Below, piece by piece: positions 1-7,937 of a stretch of 64,000 nucleotides of DNA (positions are counted from its first letter, which is position 1; each line of letters opens with the position of its first letter). The notes under the pieces were generated by a model. The model saw only the letters and a list, made by a program, of their open reading frames with translations. It ran no database searches and was not told the origin of the DNA. The translations under genes and the position numbers were made by a program. Origin of the DNA: JBQCDV01 sp051960855. GTDB lineage: Bacteria; Actinomycetota; Actinomycetes; JAJZTN01. Location: positions 1 to 64,000 of the forward strand of contig JBQCDV010000038.1 of assembly GCA_051960855.1 (NCBI GenBank). The letters run 5' to 3'.

Positions 1-892
1 TGTCGTACGGCTGGTTCGCGCTGTCCGGAACGATCGTGTCCAGCTCGCGGTCCTCGTCGGTGACCGACAGGTCCGCCTCCTCCGGGAACGCCGGGGGCTC
101 GGACAGGTTGTTGGACGGCAGGTACGACAGCAGCTGCTTGACGTACTCGATGGCGTCCTTCTCGTCGCCCGACATGTGGTGGGCCACGCCGGAGGCCGAG
201 TTGTGGGTGCGGGCGCCGCCCAGCTCCTCGAAGCCGACGTCCTCACCGGTGACGGTCTTGATGACGTCCGGGCCGGTGATGAACATGTGCGAGGTCTGGT
301 CGACCATGACGGTGAAGTCGGTGATGGCCGGGGAGTAGACGGCGCCGCCGGCGCAGGGGCCCATGATGAGGCTGATCTGCGGGATGACGCCGGAGGCACG
401 GACGTTGCGGAAGAAGATCTCCCCGTAGAGCCCGAGGCTGACCACGCCCTCCTGGATGCGGGCGCCGCCGGAGTCGTTGATCCCGATGACCGGGCACCCG
501 ATCTTCGCCGCCAGGTCCATGACCTTGACGATCTTCTCGCCGAACACCTCGCCGAGGCTGCCGCCGAAGACGGTGAAGTCCTGAGCGAACACGCACACCT
601 GGCGCCCGTCCACGGTCCCGTAGCCGGTGACGACTCCGTCGCCGTAGGGGCGGTCGCGGTCGAGGCCGAAGTTGGTGGACCGGTGACGGGCCAGCTCGTC
701 CATCTCGATGAAGGAGCCCTCGTCGAGCAACTGGGAGATGCGCTCGCGGGCGGTCTTCTTCCCCTTGGCGTGCTGCTTGTCCACGGCGCGGGCGGAGCCA
801 GCGTGGACCGCCTCGTCGTTGCGGCGGTGCAGGTCGGCGAGCTTGCCGGCGCTCGTGTGGATGTCGGGCGCGGTCGGTTCAGGCGGCGTCAC
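1..892 (-). CDS. pccB: Propionyl-CoA carboxylase beta chain (carboxyltransferase), 3' end missing
   Basis: Carboxyltransferase subunit of a biotin-dependent acyl-CoA carboxylase (AccD5/PccB type). It moves CO2 from carboxybiotin to propionyl-CoA and possibly acetyl-CoA. The frame starts at GTG 892, just after an in-frame TAG, and stays open for 297 codons to the left edge, so roughly half of a usual ~530-residue protein is present. Visible crotonase-fold motifs are [34 protein letters not shown] and [13 protein letters not shown], the last forming the oxyanion/CoA-binding loop. The residue that sets acyl-CoA preference lies beyond the edge, so propionyl specificity is inferred from overall resemblance. 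It is divergent from the biotin ligase gene with only 19 bp between start codons. That fits co-regulation of a biotin enzyme and the enzyme that biotinylates its partner subunit. Confidence 0.93.
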   Translation of the reverse strand, partial: MTPPEPTAPDIHTSAGKLADLHRRNDEAVHAGSARAVDKQHAKGKKTARERISQLLDEGSFIEMDELARHRSTNFGLDRDRPYGDGVVTGYGTVDGRQVCVFAQDFTVFGGSLGEVFGEKIVKVMDLAAKIGCPVIGINDSGGARIQEGVVSLGLYGEIFFRNVRASGVIPQISLIMGPCAGGAVYSPAITDFTVMVDQTSHMFITGPDVIKTVTGEDVGFEELGGARTHNSASGVAHHMSGDEKDAIEYVKQLLSYLPSNNLSEPPAFPEEADLSVTDEDRELDTIVPDSANQPYD

Positions 893-899
893 GGCCTCG

Positions 900-906
900 T
901 AGCCTA
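900..906. promoter_or_regulatory. Overlapping divergent -10 boxes for pccB and birA
   Basis: On the plus strand TAGCCT (900-905) ends 6 nt before the birA GTG at 912. On the minus strand TAGGCT (906-901) ends 8 nt before the pccB GTG at 892. The two boxes share five base pairs, so both genes are probably read as leaderless or nearly leaderless mRNAs from overlapping promoters. No clear -35 box was seen. Confidence 0.55.
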
Positions 907-911
907 GCTAC

Positions 912-1853
912 GTGGCGTCTCCCTGGTCGGATCTGCAGCGGCCGCCGCTGCGCGAGCGCGACCTGCGCCGCGCGCTCGTCGAGTCCCGCGCCGCCGACCA
1001 CGGCCCGCGGCTGTGGACCTCCGTCGACGTCCTGGCGACCACGGGCTCCACGAATGCCGACCTCGCCGAGCGCCTCCGGCTCGGTCGTGCGGCGCCCGGC
1101 GCAGTGCTGGTCGCCGAGACCCAGACGTCCGGGCGCGGGCGGCTGGGCCGCTCGTGGTCGACGCCGCCCCGCGCTGCTCTCGCGGTGTCCGTGGCCTTGC
1201 GCCCGAAGGGGGTGCCCGCCTCGCGGTGGGGCTGGCTCCCGCTGCTCGCAGGTCTCGCCGTGCGGCGGGCGGTGCGGCAGGTCGCCGAAGTCGACACCGT
1301 CCTCAAATGGCCGAACGACGTCCTGGTGGCCCAGCGGGCGGACGGTAACCCTGCGATCGGTCCGCGGGCGGGAAAGCTCGCGGGGATCCTGAGCGAGCGG
1401 GTCGACACGCTCGTCGGACCCCACGTCGTGCTGGGCATCGGGCTGAATGTGAGCCAGCGGGCCGAGGAGCTCGTCGTCGACACCGCGACGTCGCTTGCGC
1501 TCGCCGGTGGCGGCAGCCTCGACCGTGACTCCCTGCTGCGGGCGGTGCTGCGGGAGCTGGCCTCGGGCTACCTGGAGTGGCAGTCCGCCGGCGGGGACCC
1601 GGAGGCCACCGGGCTGCGCGCGGCCTACCTCGCCGCCAGCGGCACCATCGGCCAGCGCGTGCGGGTCGACCTCCCCGGCGGACGGGCGCTGCTCGGGCAG
1701 GCCGTCGCCGTCGACGCCGACGGCGCGTTGGTCGTGCAGGAGACAGGACACGGCGAGCCGACGACCGTCGCCGCCGGCGACGTCGTCCACCTGCGACCCG
1801 ACTCGGCGCCGGAGCCGCCCGACGACGGCTGCAACGGGAGTGCTCCGCACTAG
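912..1853 (+). CDS. birA: Biotin--[acetyl-CoA-carboxylase] ligase
   Basis: Cytosolic enzyme that makes biotinyl-5'-AMP and attaches biotin to the carrier lysine of carboxylases. The 313-residue protein has the LplA/BirA catalytic domain: TTGSTNADLAERL near residue 40, the biotinyl-AMP loop GRGRLGRSW near residue 75, LKWPNDVLV near 132, and GKLAGILSE near 155 with the catalytic lysine. A C-terminal SH3-like domain follows (about 235-295). There is no N-terminal helix-turn-helix, so it is a monofunctional ligase rather than the repressor-ligase of enterobacteria. GTG 912 follows the -10-like box at 900-905 by 6 nt and no Shine-Dalgarno is seen. It is paired divergently with a biotin-dependent carboxylase gene. 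Confidence 0.95.
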   Translation: MASPWSDLQRPPLRERDLRRALVESRAADHGPRLWTSVDVLATTGSTNADLAERLRLGRAAPGAVLVAETQTSGRGRLGRSWSTPPRAALAVSVALRPKGVPASRWGWLPLLAGLAVRRAVRQVAEVDTVLKWPNDVLVAQRADGNPAIGPRAGKLAGILSERVDTLVGPHVVLGIGLNVSQRAEELVVDTATSLALAGGGSLDRDSLLRAVLRELASGYLEWQSAGGDPEATGLRAAYLAASGTIGQRVRVDLPGGRALLGQAVAVDADGALVVQETGHGEPTTVAAGDVVHLRPDSAPEPPDDGCNGSAPH

Positions 1854-1856
1854 TCT
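1851..1856 (+). promoter_or_regulatory. -10-like box for the bPH2 membrane protein gene
   Basis: TAGTCT lies 6 nt before the ATG at 1863, a leaderless arrangement. Its first three bases are also the TAG stop codon of birA. Confidence 0.45.
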
Positions 1857-1862
1857 CGGCTC

Positions 1863-2390
1863 ATGGGTATCCCGCAGCGCGCCCTCGGTGAGGACGAGGA
1901 GGTCGTGCTGTCGCTGCGCCCGCACTGGAACGAGGTGCTCCCGGCCGCTCTCGTGCTGCTGCTGACGGCGCCTGTCGCGTCCTACGCCGCCGCGGCGATC
2001 CCGGACAGCAGGGCGCAGACCTTCCTGCGCCTCGTGGTCCTCGTGGTCGAGGTGGTGGTCCTTCTCCGCTGGTCGGTCTGGCCGTTCCTGCGGTGGGTCA
2101 CGACGACGTACGCCTTGACGACCGAGCGCCTGATCACCCGGGAGGGCGTGTTCTCCCGGCGCGGGCGTGACATGCCCCTGCGACGGGTGAACGACGTCGC
2201 GTTCTCCCACAGCCTCCTCGAGCGGATGCTCGGCTGCGGCACGCTGATCGTGGAGTCGGGCGGCGAGCGCGGCCAGCTGCTGCTGCGCGATGTCCCGCAC
2301 GTCGAGCACGTGCAGCGGGAGGTCTACCGCTGGGCCGACGCCCAATCCGACGACGACGACGACGCCGACGTCACCCAGCGGCTGCGATGA
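1863..2390 (+). CDS. Membrane protein with bacterial PH domain (bPH2/DUF304)
   Basis: A 175-residue membrane protein. An N-terminal cytosolic stretch leads into two hydrophobic segments (about 28-50 and 58-78), then a bPH2-type domain (about 82-160) recognisable from YALTTERLITREGVFSRRGR and PLRRVNDVAFSHSLLERMLG. The tail is very acidic (five aspartates near residue 160). Family members are small membrane-anchored proteins of mostly unknown function. The TGA stop overlaps the ATG of the adenylate cyclase gene by 4 bp, so the two are translationally coupled and may act in one signalling unit. Substrate or partner is unknown. Confidence 0.85.
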   Translation: MGIPQRALGEDEEVVLSLRPHWNEVLPAALVLLLTAPVASYAAAAIPDSRAQTFLRLVVLVVEVVVLLRWSVWPFLRWVTTTYALTTERLITREGVFSRRGRDMPLRRVNDVAFSHSLLERMLGCGTLIVESGGERGQLLLRDVPHVEHVQREVYRWADAQSDDDDDADVTQRLR

Positions 2391-3397
2391 GCGACCCGGG
2401 GGAGCTGGACGCCCGCGAGCTCGAGGAGCTGCTGCTGGAGGGGCCGCGGCTGTTCCGTCGGTCGGCGGTCGCGGAGGAGTCGGGGACGGACACCGAGCGC
2501 AGCCGCAAGCTCTGGCGGGCTTTGGGGTTCCCCGACGTGCCGGAGCAGGAGGAGGCCTTCACCGAGGCGGATGTCGCTGCCCTGCGCCGTGTCACCCGGC
2601 TGGTGCGCCGAGGGGTCTTCGACGACGAGTTCGCGCTGGGCGTGACGCGGGCGATGGGTCACCACCTCTCGCGCCTCGTGGAGTGGGAGTACGTCGCGCT
2701 GGCCGAGCACCTCACCGCCCGCGACGGGCTGACCCCCGAGGAGGCCGGGCCGGCGGCACTGGCGACGCTCGCCGAGCACCTGCTCGACCTGGAGGCCCTG
2801 CTCCTCTACGTCTGGCGGCGGCAGCTCGTGGCGACCGCGGGGCGGGTCCTCGCGGGCCGGGACGGGACCGTGTCGACGCGGGAGCGGACGGTCGGCTTTG
2901 CCGATCTCGTCTCCTACACCCGGCTGGCGCAGCGACTGTCTGAGCGGGAGCTCGCCGCGCTGGTCGACCGATTCGAGTCCCTGTCGGCCGACGTCATCGC
3001 CGCCCACGGCGGCCGCGTCGTCAAGACGGTCGGGGACGAGGTCCTCTTCCTCATGCCCAGCCCCCGCACGGCAGCCGACACCGCGCTCGACCTCGCCGAG
3101 ACGATGGCCGCCGACCCCCTGGTCCCGGACGTTCGCGTCGGTCTGGCCTCGGGGCTCGTCCTGACGCGGATGGGCGACGTCTTCGGCACGGTCGTCAACC
3201 TCGCCAGCCGCCTCACCGCGGTGGCCCGGCCCGGCACCGTCCTCGTCGACCCGGAGACCGCCGCACGTCTCGACGGCGACGAGCGCTTCGCGCTGCGGCG
3301 GCTGCGGTCGCGGCTGGTGCGCGGGCTCGGACACGTCGCGCCCTCCGAGCTCAGTCGAGCGCCGGCGGAGTCGGCACGGGCGGCGGGCGAGCACTAA
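2387..3397 (+). CDS. Class III adenylate/guanylate cyclase with Rv1264-like regulatory domain
   Basis: Makes cyclic AMP from ATP. Residues about 1-155 resemble the helical autoinhibitory domain of mycobacterial Rv1264 (a pH-responsive family). The catalytic domain follows at about 165-315. Metal-binding aspartates are D173 (VGFADLVSYT) and D217 (TVGDEVLF). The transition-state pair is N271/R275 (GTVVNLASRL). All canonical catalytic residues appear present, so an active homodimer is expected. There are no membrane segments, and the 4-bp ATGA overlap with the upstream bPH2 protein suggests the pair function together at the membrane. Regulation by pH is inferred from the family only. Confidence 0.9.
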   Translation: MSDPGELDARELEELLLEGPRLFRRSAVAEESGTDTERSRKLWRALGFPDVPEQEEAFTEADVAALRRVTRLVRRGVFDDEFALGVTRAMGHHLSRLVEWEYVALAEHLTARDGLTPEEAGPAALATLAEHLLDLEALLLYVWRRQLVATAGRVLAGRDGTVSTRERTVGFADLVSYTRLAQRLSERELAALVDRFESLSADVIAAHGGRVVKTVGDEVLFLMPSPRTAADTALDLAETMAADPLVPDVRVGLASGLVLTRMGDVFGTVVNLASRLTAVARPGTVLVDPETAARLDGDERFALRRLRSRLVRGLGHVAPSELSRAPAESARAAGEH

Positions 3398-3400
3398 CGT
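3395..3400 (+). promoter_or_regulatory. -10-like box for the enoyl-CoA hydratase gene
   Basis: TAACGT ends 8 nt before the GTG at 3409. Its TAA is also the stop codon of the adenylate cyclase gene. Confidence 0.4.
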
Positions 3401-3408
3401 CTGCGCCC

Positions 3409-4230
3409 GTGACCTCCGACTTCCTCCGAATCGAGCGGTCCGACGACGGTTACGTCGCCGAGGTCGTCCTGGCCCGCACCTCCGCGCACAACGCCCTGTC
3501 GACCGACTTCGCGGCGGCCATCGCCGAGACCTGCGCCGAGCTTGCCCGCGACGAGTCGCTGCGCTGCGTCGTTCTCTCCTCGGACTCCGACAAGGCCTTC
3601 TGCGTCGGCGCGGACCTCAAGGAGCGCAACACGTACAGCGACGCCCAGCTGCTCGCCCAGCGGCCGGTCTTCCGCGCCTGCTTCGGGGGAATCCTCGACC
3701 TGCCGGTGCCGACGATCGCGGCGGTGCACGGCTACGCGCTCGGTGGCGGCTGCGAGCTCGCCCTGTCGTGCGACCTCATCGTGGCCGACGACACCGCCGT
3801 GCTGGGGCTGCCCGAGGTGAGTGTCGGTGTCATCCCGGGCGGTGGCGGCACCCAGCTCCTCACCCGGCGCCTCGGCTGGGGGCGTGCTGCCGACCTGATT
3901 TTCACCGCTCGTCGTGTCGACGCCGACGAGGCCCTGCGCCTCGGGCTGGTCGACCGCCGGGTCGCGACGGGTCAGGCGCGCGCCGCAGCGGGCGAACTGG
4001 CGGCGGCCATCGCCTCCCACTCCCCGGTGGGAGTGCGCAACGCGAAGCGTGCGATGCGGCGGGGCTATGACGTGGACCTCGCCACCGGCCTCGACGTCGA
4101 GGACGGCGCGTGGCGCGCGACGGCGTTCTCTCCGGACCGGGCCGAAGGCGTCGCGGCGTTCAACGAGAAGCGCCGCCCGCAGTGGCCGGGCCTCGCTGGC
4201 ATCTCGGGAGCACGGGGAGAGTCTCGATGA
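3409..4230 (+). CDS. Enoyl-CoA hydratase/isomerase family protein (methylglutaconyl-CoA hydratase-like)
   Basis: Crotonase-fold enzyme of 273 residues that hydrates 2-enoyl-CoA thioesters. The oxyanion-hole loops are AFCVGADLKERN and GYALGGGCELALSCD. The two catalytic glutamates of hydratases are both present, in CELAL and in LPEVSVGVIPGGGGTQLL. Its ATGA overlap with a hydroxymethylglutaryl-CoA lyase gene indicates 3-methylglutaconyl-CoA as substrate, so the pair would catalyse the last two steps of leucine degradation. The substrate is therefore inferred from context, since the fold alone does not fix it. GTG start, with a -10-like box 8 nt upstream. Confidence 0.88.
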   Translation: MTSDFLRIERSDDGYVAEVVLARTSAHNALSTDFAAAIAETCAELARDESLRCVVLSSDSDKAFCVGADLKERNTYSDAQLLAQRPVFRACFGGILDLPVPTIAAVHGYALGGGCELALSCDLIVADDTAVLGLPEVSVGVIPGGGGTQLLTRRLGWGRAADLIFTARRVDADEALRLGLVDRRVATGQARAAAGELAAAIASHSPVGVRNAKRAMRRGYDVDLATGLDVEDGAWRATAFSPDRAEGVAAFNEKRRPQWPGLAGISGARGESR

Positions 4231-5141
4231 GCGACCTGCCTGACCGCCTGTCGCTGCGCGAGGTCGGGCCGCGTGACGGCCTGCAGAACGAGGTGCCGGT
4301 CTCCACCGACGGCAAGGTCGCTCTCATCGACGCCCTCAGCCGCACCGGGGTGAGCCGCATCGAGGCCGTCTCGTTCGTCTCTCCGCGAGCGATCCCGCAG
4401 ATGGCCGACGCCGATGAGGTGTGGTCCTCCGTGCAGCGCAGCGAGGACGTCCGCTACAGCGCTCTCGTCCCCAACCTGCGGGGGGCGCAGCGGGCGCTCG
4501 ACGCCGGCTTCCCCGAGATCGAGGTCGTCATCTCGGCCTCAGACACCCACAACCGCAAAAACCTCAACCGCTCGACCGACGAGTCCCTCGCCGAGCTGGC
4601 CCCGCTCGTCGAGCTCGCACACGACCGCGGCGCGCGCGTGCAGGCGATCATCTCGACAGCCTGGGGCTGCCCCTACGAGGGCGACCTGCCCGTGACCCGC
4701 GTCCTCGACGTGGCGTCGCGGGCCCTCGCGACGGGAGCCGACTCCCTGTCCTATGGCGACACCACCGGGATGGCCACGCCGTTCCGGGTGACCCAGCTCG
4801 TCGGCGAGACCCGCATGGCTCACCCGGACGTGCCGCTCAACCTGCACTTCCACAACACTCGAGGGACGGGGCTCGCCAACGTCCTCGCCGCCCTGCAGCT
4901 GGGAGTGTCCGACTTCGACGCGAGCATCGGCGGTCTCGGCGGCTGCCCCTACGCCCCGGGAGCGAGCGGCAACATCGCGACCGAGGAGCTCGTGCACATG
5001 GTGGAGGACATGGGCGTCGCGACGGGGATCGACCTCGACGCGCTGCTCGCGGCCGCGGCCGAGGCCGAGCGGCTCGTTGGCCGGACTCTGCCCTCGCAGG
5101 TGCTGCGCGCCGGTCCCCGCACGCGACGCACGCCGGCGTGA
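4227..5141 (+). CDS. Hydroxymethylglutaryl-CoA lyase
   Basis: Cleaves HMG-CoA to acetyl-CoA and acetoacetate in leucine catabolism. The 304-residue TIM-barrel protein shows REVGPRDGLQNE (metal/substrate arginine-aspartate) near the N-terminus, NLHFHNTRG (metal histidines) and the family signature GLGGCPYAPGASGNIATEEL with the catalytic cysteine. The frame is open far upstream, but the ATG at 4227 begins the conserved protein and overlaps the hydratase stop by 4 bp, so this start was chosen. No methylcrotonyl-CoA carboxylase is adjacent in the window. The acetoacetate formed could be used by the CoA-transferase encoded at 46.5-48 kb. Confidence 0.93.
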   Translation: MSDLPDRLSLREVGPRDGLQNEVPVSTDGKVALIDALSRTGVSRIEAVSFVSPRAIPQMADADEVWSSVQRSEDVRYSALVPNLRGAQRALDAGFPEIEVVISASDTHNRKNLNRSTDESLAELAPLVELAHDRGARVQAIISTAWGCPYEGDLPVTRVLDVASRALATGADSLSYGDTTGMATPFRVTQLVGETRMAHPDVPLNLHFHNTRGTGLANVLAALQLGVSDFDASIGGLGGCPYAPGASGNIATEELVHMVEDMGVATGIDLDALLAAAAEAERLVGRTLPSQVLRAGPRTRRTPA

Positions 5142-5286
5142 GGCCGGTAGCGACGCTGCGGCGTTCGGCGATGGCGTGTGGGGCTGTGGTGGCGCCTGGT
5201 GCGTCACCGTCGCCTGGGCGCCGGTGCCATGCTGTCCCCGGTGGAGGGAAGGTCCCACCGTCGCATCCAGATGAGAGGTGCTGTCC

Positions 5287-5964
5287 GTGACGTCGGTGCT
5301 GCTGGCCGAGGACGACGCGGCGATCGCTGACCCGCTCGCGCGGGCGCTGCGTCGCGAGGGGTACGACGTCGAGGTGCGCGGTGACGGCGTCAGCGCGCTC
5401 GAGATGGCACTCGAGCAGGGCACCGACCTGCTGGTGCTGGACCTCGGACTGCCGGACATGGACGGGTTGGAGGTGTGTCGGCGACTGCGCAGTCAGGGCA
5501 GCAGCGTGCCCGTGCTCGTCCTCACGGCCCGAGCCGACGAGGTCGACACGGTCGTCGGCCTGGACGCGGGGGCCGACGACTACGTGACCAAGCCCTTCCG
5601 CCTCGCCGAGCTGATGGCCCGGGTGCGGGCGCTGCTGCGCCGCGGCACCCCGGACGTCCCCACCCTGGCCACCGTGCACGGGGTCCGCCTGGACGCCGGG
5701 TCGCGCCAGGCGTGGCGCGACGGCCAGGAGCTGAACCTCACCGCCAAGGAGTTCGACCTGCTGCGCGTGCTGGTCCGCGAGGCCGGCAAGGTGGTCAGTC
5801 GCGAGCAGCTGATGCGCGAGGTATGGGACTCCGCCTGGTGGAACTCCACCAAGACCCTCGACATGCACATCTCCTGGCTGCGGCGGAAGCTCGGCGACGA
5901 GGCCAACTCGCCGCGCTACATCGCGACCGTGCGGGGCGTCGGCTTCCGCTTCGAGCGCGAGTGA
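5287..5964 (+). CDS. OmpR-family response regulator
   Basis: A 225-residue DNA-binding response regulator. The receiver domain (about 1-115) has the acidic pair in LLAEDDAAI, phospho-acceptor D52 (LLVLDLGLPDMDG), the conserved threonine (VLTARADE) and lysine (YVTKPF). A winged-helix domain follows (about 130-222, ending in YIATVRGVGFRFE). GTG 5287 is preferred over GTG 5278 because the purine stretch at 5273-5278 is correctly spaced for 5287. The partner kinase starts 41 nt after the stop. The 145-bp gap before this gene shows no clear promoter. The regulon is unknown. Confidence 0.92.
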   Translation: MTSVLLAEDDAAIADPLARALRREGYDVEVRGDGVSALEMALEQGTDLLVLDLGLPDMDGLEVCRRLRSQGSSVPVLVLTARADEVDTVVGLDAGADDYVTKPFRLAELMARVRALLRRGTPDVPTLATVHGVRLDAGSRQAWRDGQELNLTAKEFDLLRVLVREAGKVVSREQLMREVWDSAWWNSTKTLDMHISWLRRKLGDEANSPRYIATVRGVGFRFERE

Positions 5965-6004
5965 CATCTGCCGCCGGCGCGCGCGACAGGAGTAGGTAGG
6001 CCAC

Positions 6005-7276
6005 GTGCGACGCCGGCTGCTGCAGACAACGCTGACCGTCGCGGTCGTGGCCGTGCTGCTGCTCGGGGTGCCTCTGGCGATAGCCGGTGCCCTCCTGCAG
6101 CGCGAGACCGCCCAGGCCAACGTCGCCACCACCGCTGCCACCCTCGGTCGCGCCCTCGACCGTCGCGTGCAGGAGGGGCTGCCGGTGACGCCGCGGCTGC
6201 TGGACGACGTGCTCGGGCGCGACCGGCTGCGGGCAGAGGTCGTGCTGCCGGACGGCACGCGGGTGGTGGCGGGGCCGGCCGTGTCCGGGACGCTGCTCAC
6301 CGCCTCGGTCCAGACATCGCACGGTGTCGACGTCCTGGTGGAGGAGTCCCGGGCGCTCGTCGACAGCGCCATGCGGCGGATCGTGCTGCTGGTCGCCGCG
6401 GTCGCAGTGGTGGCGGTCGCCGCGGCCGTCGCCGTGGGCGTGCTGCAGGCGCGACGCCTGGCTCGGCCCCTCGATGAGCTGGCTGTGACCGCACAGCGCC
6501 TGGGCTCGGGGGAGAGCCGCGTCGACGTCTCGGAGACGGGCATCGAGGAGCTGGACCGGCTCGGTGAGGCCCTGCGGCGCAGCGCGACGCGGGTGGCCGA
6601 CCTGCTTGCTGCCGAGCGGAGGTTCGCCTCCGACGCCTCGCACCAGCTGCGCACGCCGCTAGCGGCCCTCTCGCTGCGGCTCGACGAGATCGCCGAGACC
6701 GACGACCTCGACGTGGCACGCGAGGAGGCGGCCGTGGCCCTCACCCAGGTCGAGCGGTTGACCGGGGTGGTCCAGCAGCTGCTCGATGCGGCCCGGCGCA
6801 CCCGCGCCGGCACGGTGACGCCCGTCGACGTGACTGCGGTGGTCGAGCAGCAGCTGCACGAGTGGCGGCCGGTGGTCGAGGCCGCCGGGCGGCGGCTGCG
6901 CGTGGTCGGGGAGCGGCCGGCGCAGGCGCTGGCAACGCCGGGCGGCCTGGCCCAGATCGTCGCCACCCTGCTGGAGAACGCCCTCATGCACGGCGCCGGC
7001 ACCATCATGGTCACGACCCGCAGCACCAGTACCTGGACAGTGGTGGAGGTCAGCGACGAGGGACCGGGGGTGCCCTCGGGACTCGAGGCGAGGATCTTCG
7101 AGCGGTCCGTCAGCGGGTCGGGCAGCACGGGTCTGGGGTTGAGTCTTGCTCGCGACCTCGCCGTCGTCGACGGGGGACGGCTCGAGCTTGTCCGGGCACG
7201 GCCAGCGACGTTCGCGGTGTTCCTGCCCGCGCCCGTCGACCCCGATGCCCCACCGCCGCCGCCCACCGTGGCCTAG
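6005..7276 (+). CDS. Two-component sensor histidine kinase
   Basis: Membrane kinase paired with the response regulator upstream. It is 423 residues: TM1 (about 10-30), a short extracytoplasmic domain of about 85 residues, TM2 (about 120-145), a HAMP domain (ARRLARPLDELAVTAQRLG), a dimerisation/phosphoacceptor helix with H213 (FASDASHQLRTPLAAL), and an ATPase domain with N325 (LLENALMHG), G1 box VSDEGPGVP and G2 STGLGLSLA. The C-terminal tail is proline-rich (seven prolines in the last 15 residues). The GTG start gives a proper signal-anchor start (MRRRLLQTTL). The small sensor domain has no recognisable ligand motif. Confidence 0.92.
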   Translation: MRRRLLQTTLTVAVVAVLLLGVPLAIAGALLQRETAQANVATTAATLGRALDRRVQEGLPVTPRLLDDVLGRDRLRAEVVLPDGTRVVAGPAVSGTLLTASVQTSHGVDVLVEESRALVDSAMRRIVLLVAAVAVVAVAAAVAVGVLQARRLARPLDELAVTAQRLGSGESRVDVSETGIEELDRLGEALRRSATRVADLLAAERRFASDASHQLRTPLAALSLRLDEIAETDDLDVAREEAAVALTQVERLTGVVQQLLDAARRTRAGTVTPVDVTAVVEQQLHEWRPVVEAAGRRLRVVGERPAQALATPGGLAQIVATLLENALMHGAGTIMVTTRSTSTWTVVEVSDEGPGVPSGLEARIFERSVSGSGSTGLGLSLARDLAVVDGGRLELVRARPATFAVFLPAPVDPDAPPPPPTVA

Positions 7277-7313
7277 CGGCTGACGTGCCCCCGTAGCGGG
7301 CTCGCAGCAACCC

Positions 7314-7874
7314 TCAGGCTGCTGCCTCCTCCCGCAGCTCCTGGTCGAGCTCGGGAAAGACGAAGCGCCGGTAGGACCAGAAGCGGAACAGCGTGCCGAG
7401 GCCGAGACCGACGACGTTCGCCGAGATGTTGTCGGCCAGCGGGCTGGTGAAGCCCAGCAGGTAGTGCGACACGCCCAGGCAGGTGAGCGCGATGAGCAGG
7501 CCGACCCCGTTGAGGGCGAAGAACAGCACGTACTCGCGACGCAGGCTGCTCCGGCCCCGGTGACGGAAGGTCCAGTGCCGGTTGCCGAAGTAGGCGACGG
7601 TCGTGGCGACGATGGTGGACACCGTCTTGGCCGTCAGCGGCTTCTCGTCCAGCATGCCGCCCAGTGCCCCGGGGGCCCCGAGGCGCAGCAGGTTGAAGAC
7701 GCCGACGTCCACCACGAAGGCGACCAAGCCGACGACGCCGAACTTCGCGATCTCCCGGGCCAGCCGGTGCACCGCGGCCGAGACGCCGAGCCGGCTGAGC
7801 AGCGCCTCGACCCGGGACCCAGCAGCGGAGGCAGACAAGACCGCACGCGGCTGCGGCGACGGGGCTGATGGCAC
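7314..7874 (-). CDS. GtrA family membrane protein
   Basis: A 186-residue protein with four predicted membrane helices and the GtrA/DPMS signature: KFGVVGLVAFVVDVGVFNLL, TVAYFGNRHWTFRH and LGTLFRFWSYRRFVF. GtrA-like proteins are thought to flip or help move polyprenyl-phosphate-linked sugars across the membrane and often serve cell-wall glycan synthesis. The gene stands alone, convergent with the histidine kinase and divergent from purK. GTG 7874 lies 6 nt after a TAGGCT box. Its partner glycosyltransferase is not adjacent, though the large envelope region lies 10 kb away. Confidence 0.88.
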   Translation of the reverse strand: MPSAPSPQPRAVLSASAAGSRVEALLSRLGVSAAVHRLAREIAKFGVVGLVAFVVDVGVFNLLRLGAPGALGGMLDEKPLTAKTVSTIVATTVAYFGNRHWTFRHRGRSSLRREYVLFFALNGVGLLIALTCLGVSHYLLGFTSPLADNISANVVGLGLGTLFRFWSYRRFVFPELDQELREEAAA

Positions 7875-7880
7875 CGACCA

Positions 7881-7886
7881 AGCCTA
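7881..7886 (-). promoter_or_regulatory. -10-like box for the GtrA gene
   Basis: TAGGCT on the minus strand, 6 nt before the GTG at 7874: a leaderless arrangement. Confidence 0.5.
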
Positions 7887-7925
7887 AGTGCCCGAGGGCA
7901 GCGATCGTTCCGCGTGGCGGCCCGC

Positions 7926-7931
7926 TACCGT
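7926..7931 (+). promoter_or_regulatory. -10-like box for purK
   Basis: TACCGT ends 6 nt before the GTG at 7938. This spacing supports 7938 over the in-frame GTG at 7914, which lies upstream of the box. Confidence 0.45.
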
Positions 7932-7937
7932 GCCGTC

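Noticed and set aside
879..2345. Long minus-strand open frame opposite birA and the bPH2 gene
   Set aside because: Antisense to genes with strong motifs; arginine/alanine/histidine-rich translation without domains. Same explanation for similar frames opposite 2.3-3.4 kb, 14-15.2 kb, 55.9-56.8 kb and 62.1-63.5 kb.
4110..4226. Upstream extension of the HMG-CoA lyase gene
   Set aside because: The frame is open, but the extension lies inside the hydratase gene, and the ATG at 4227 begins the conserved protein with a 4-bp overlap.
4837..7266. Long open frame of about 800 codons on the minus strand opposite the two-component system
   Set aside because: It lies antisense to clear OmpR and histidine kinase genes, its translation is low-complexity and matches no family; such frames arise from GC-rich codon bias.
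7277..7313. Rho-independent terminator between the histidine kinase and GtrA genes
   Set aside because: A weak GC stem around 7286-7300 can be drawn but lacks a U-run and sufficient length.
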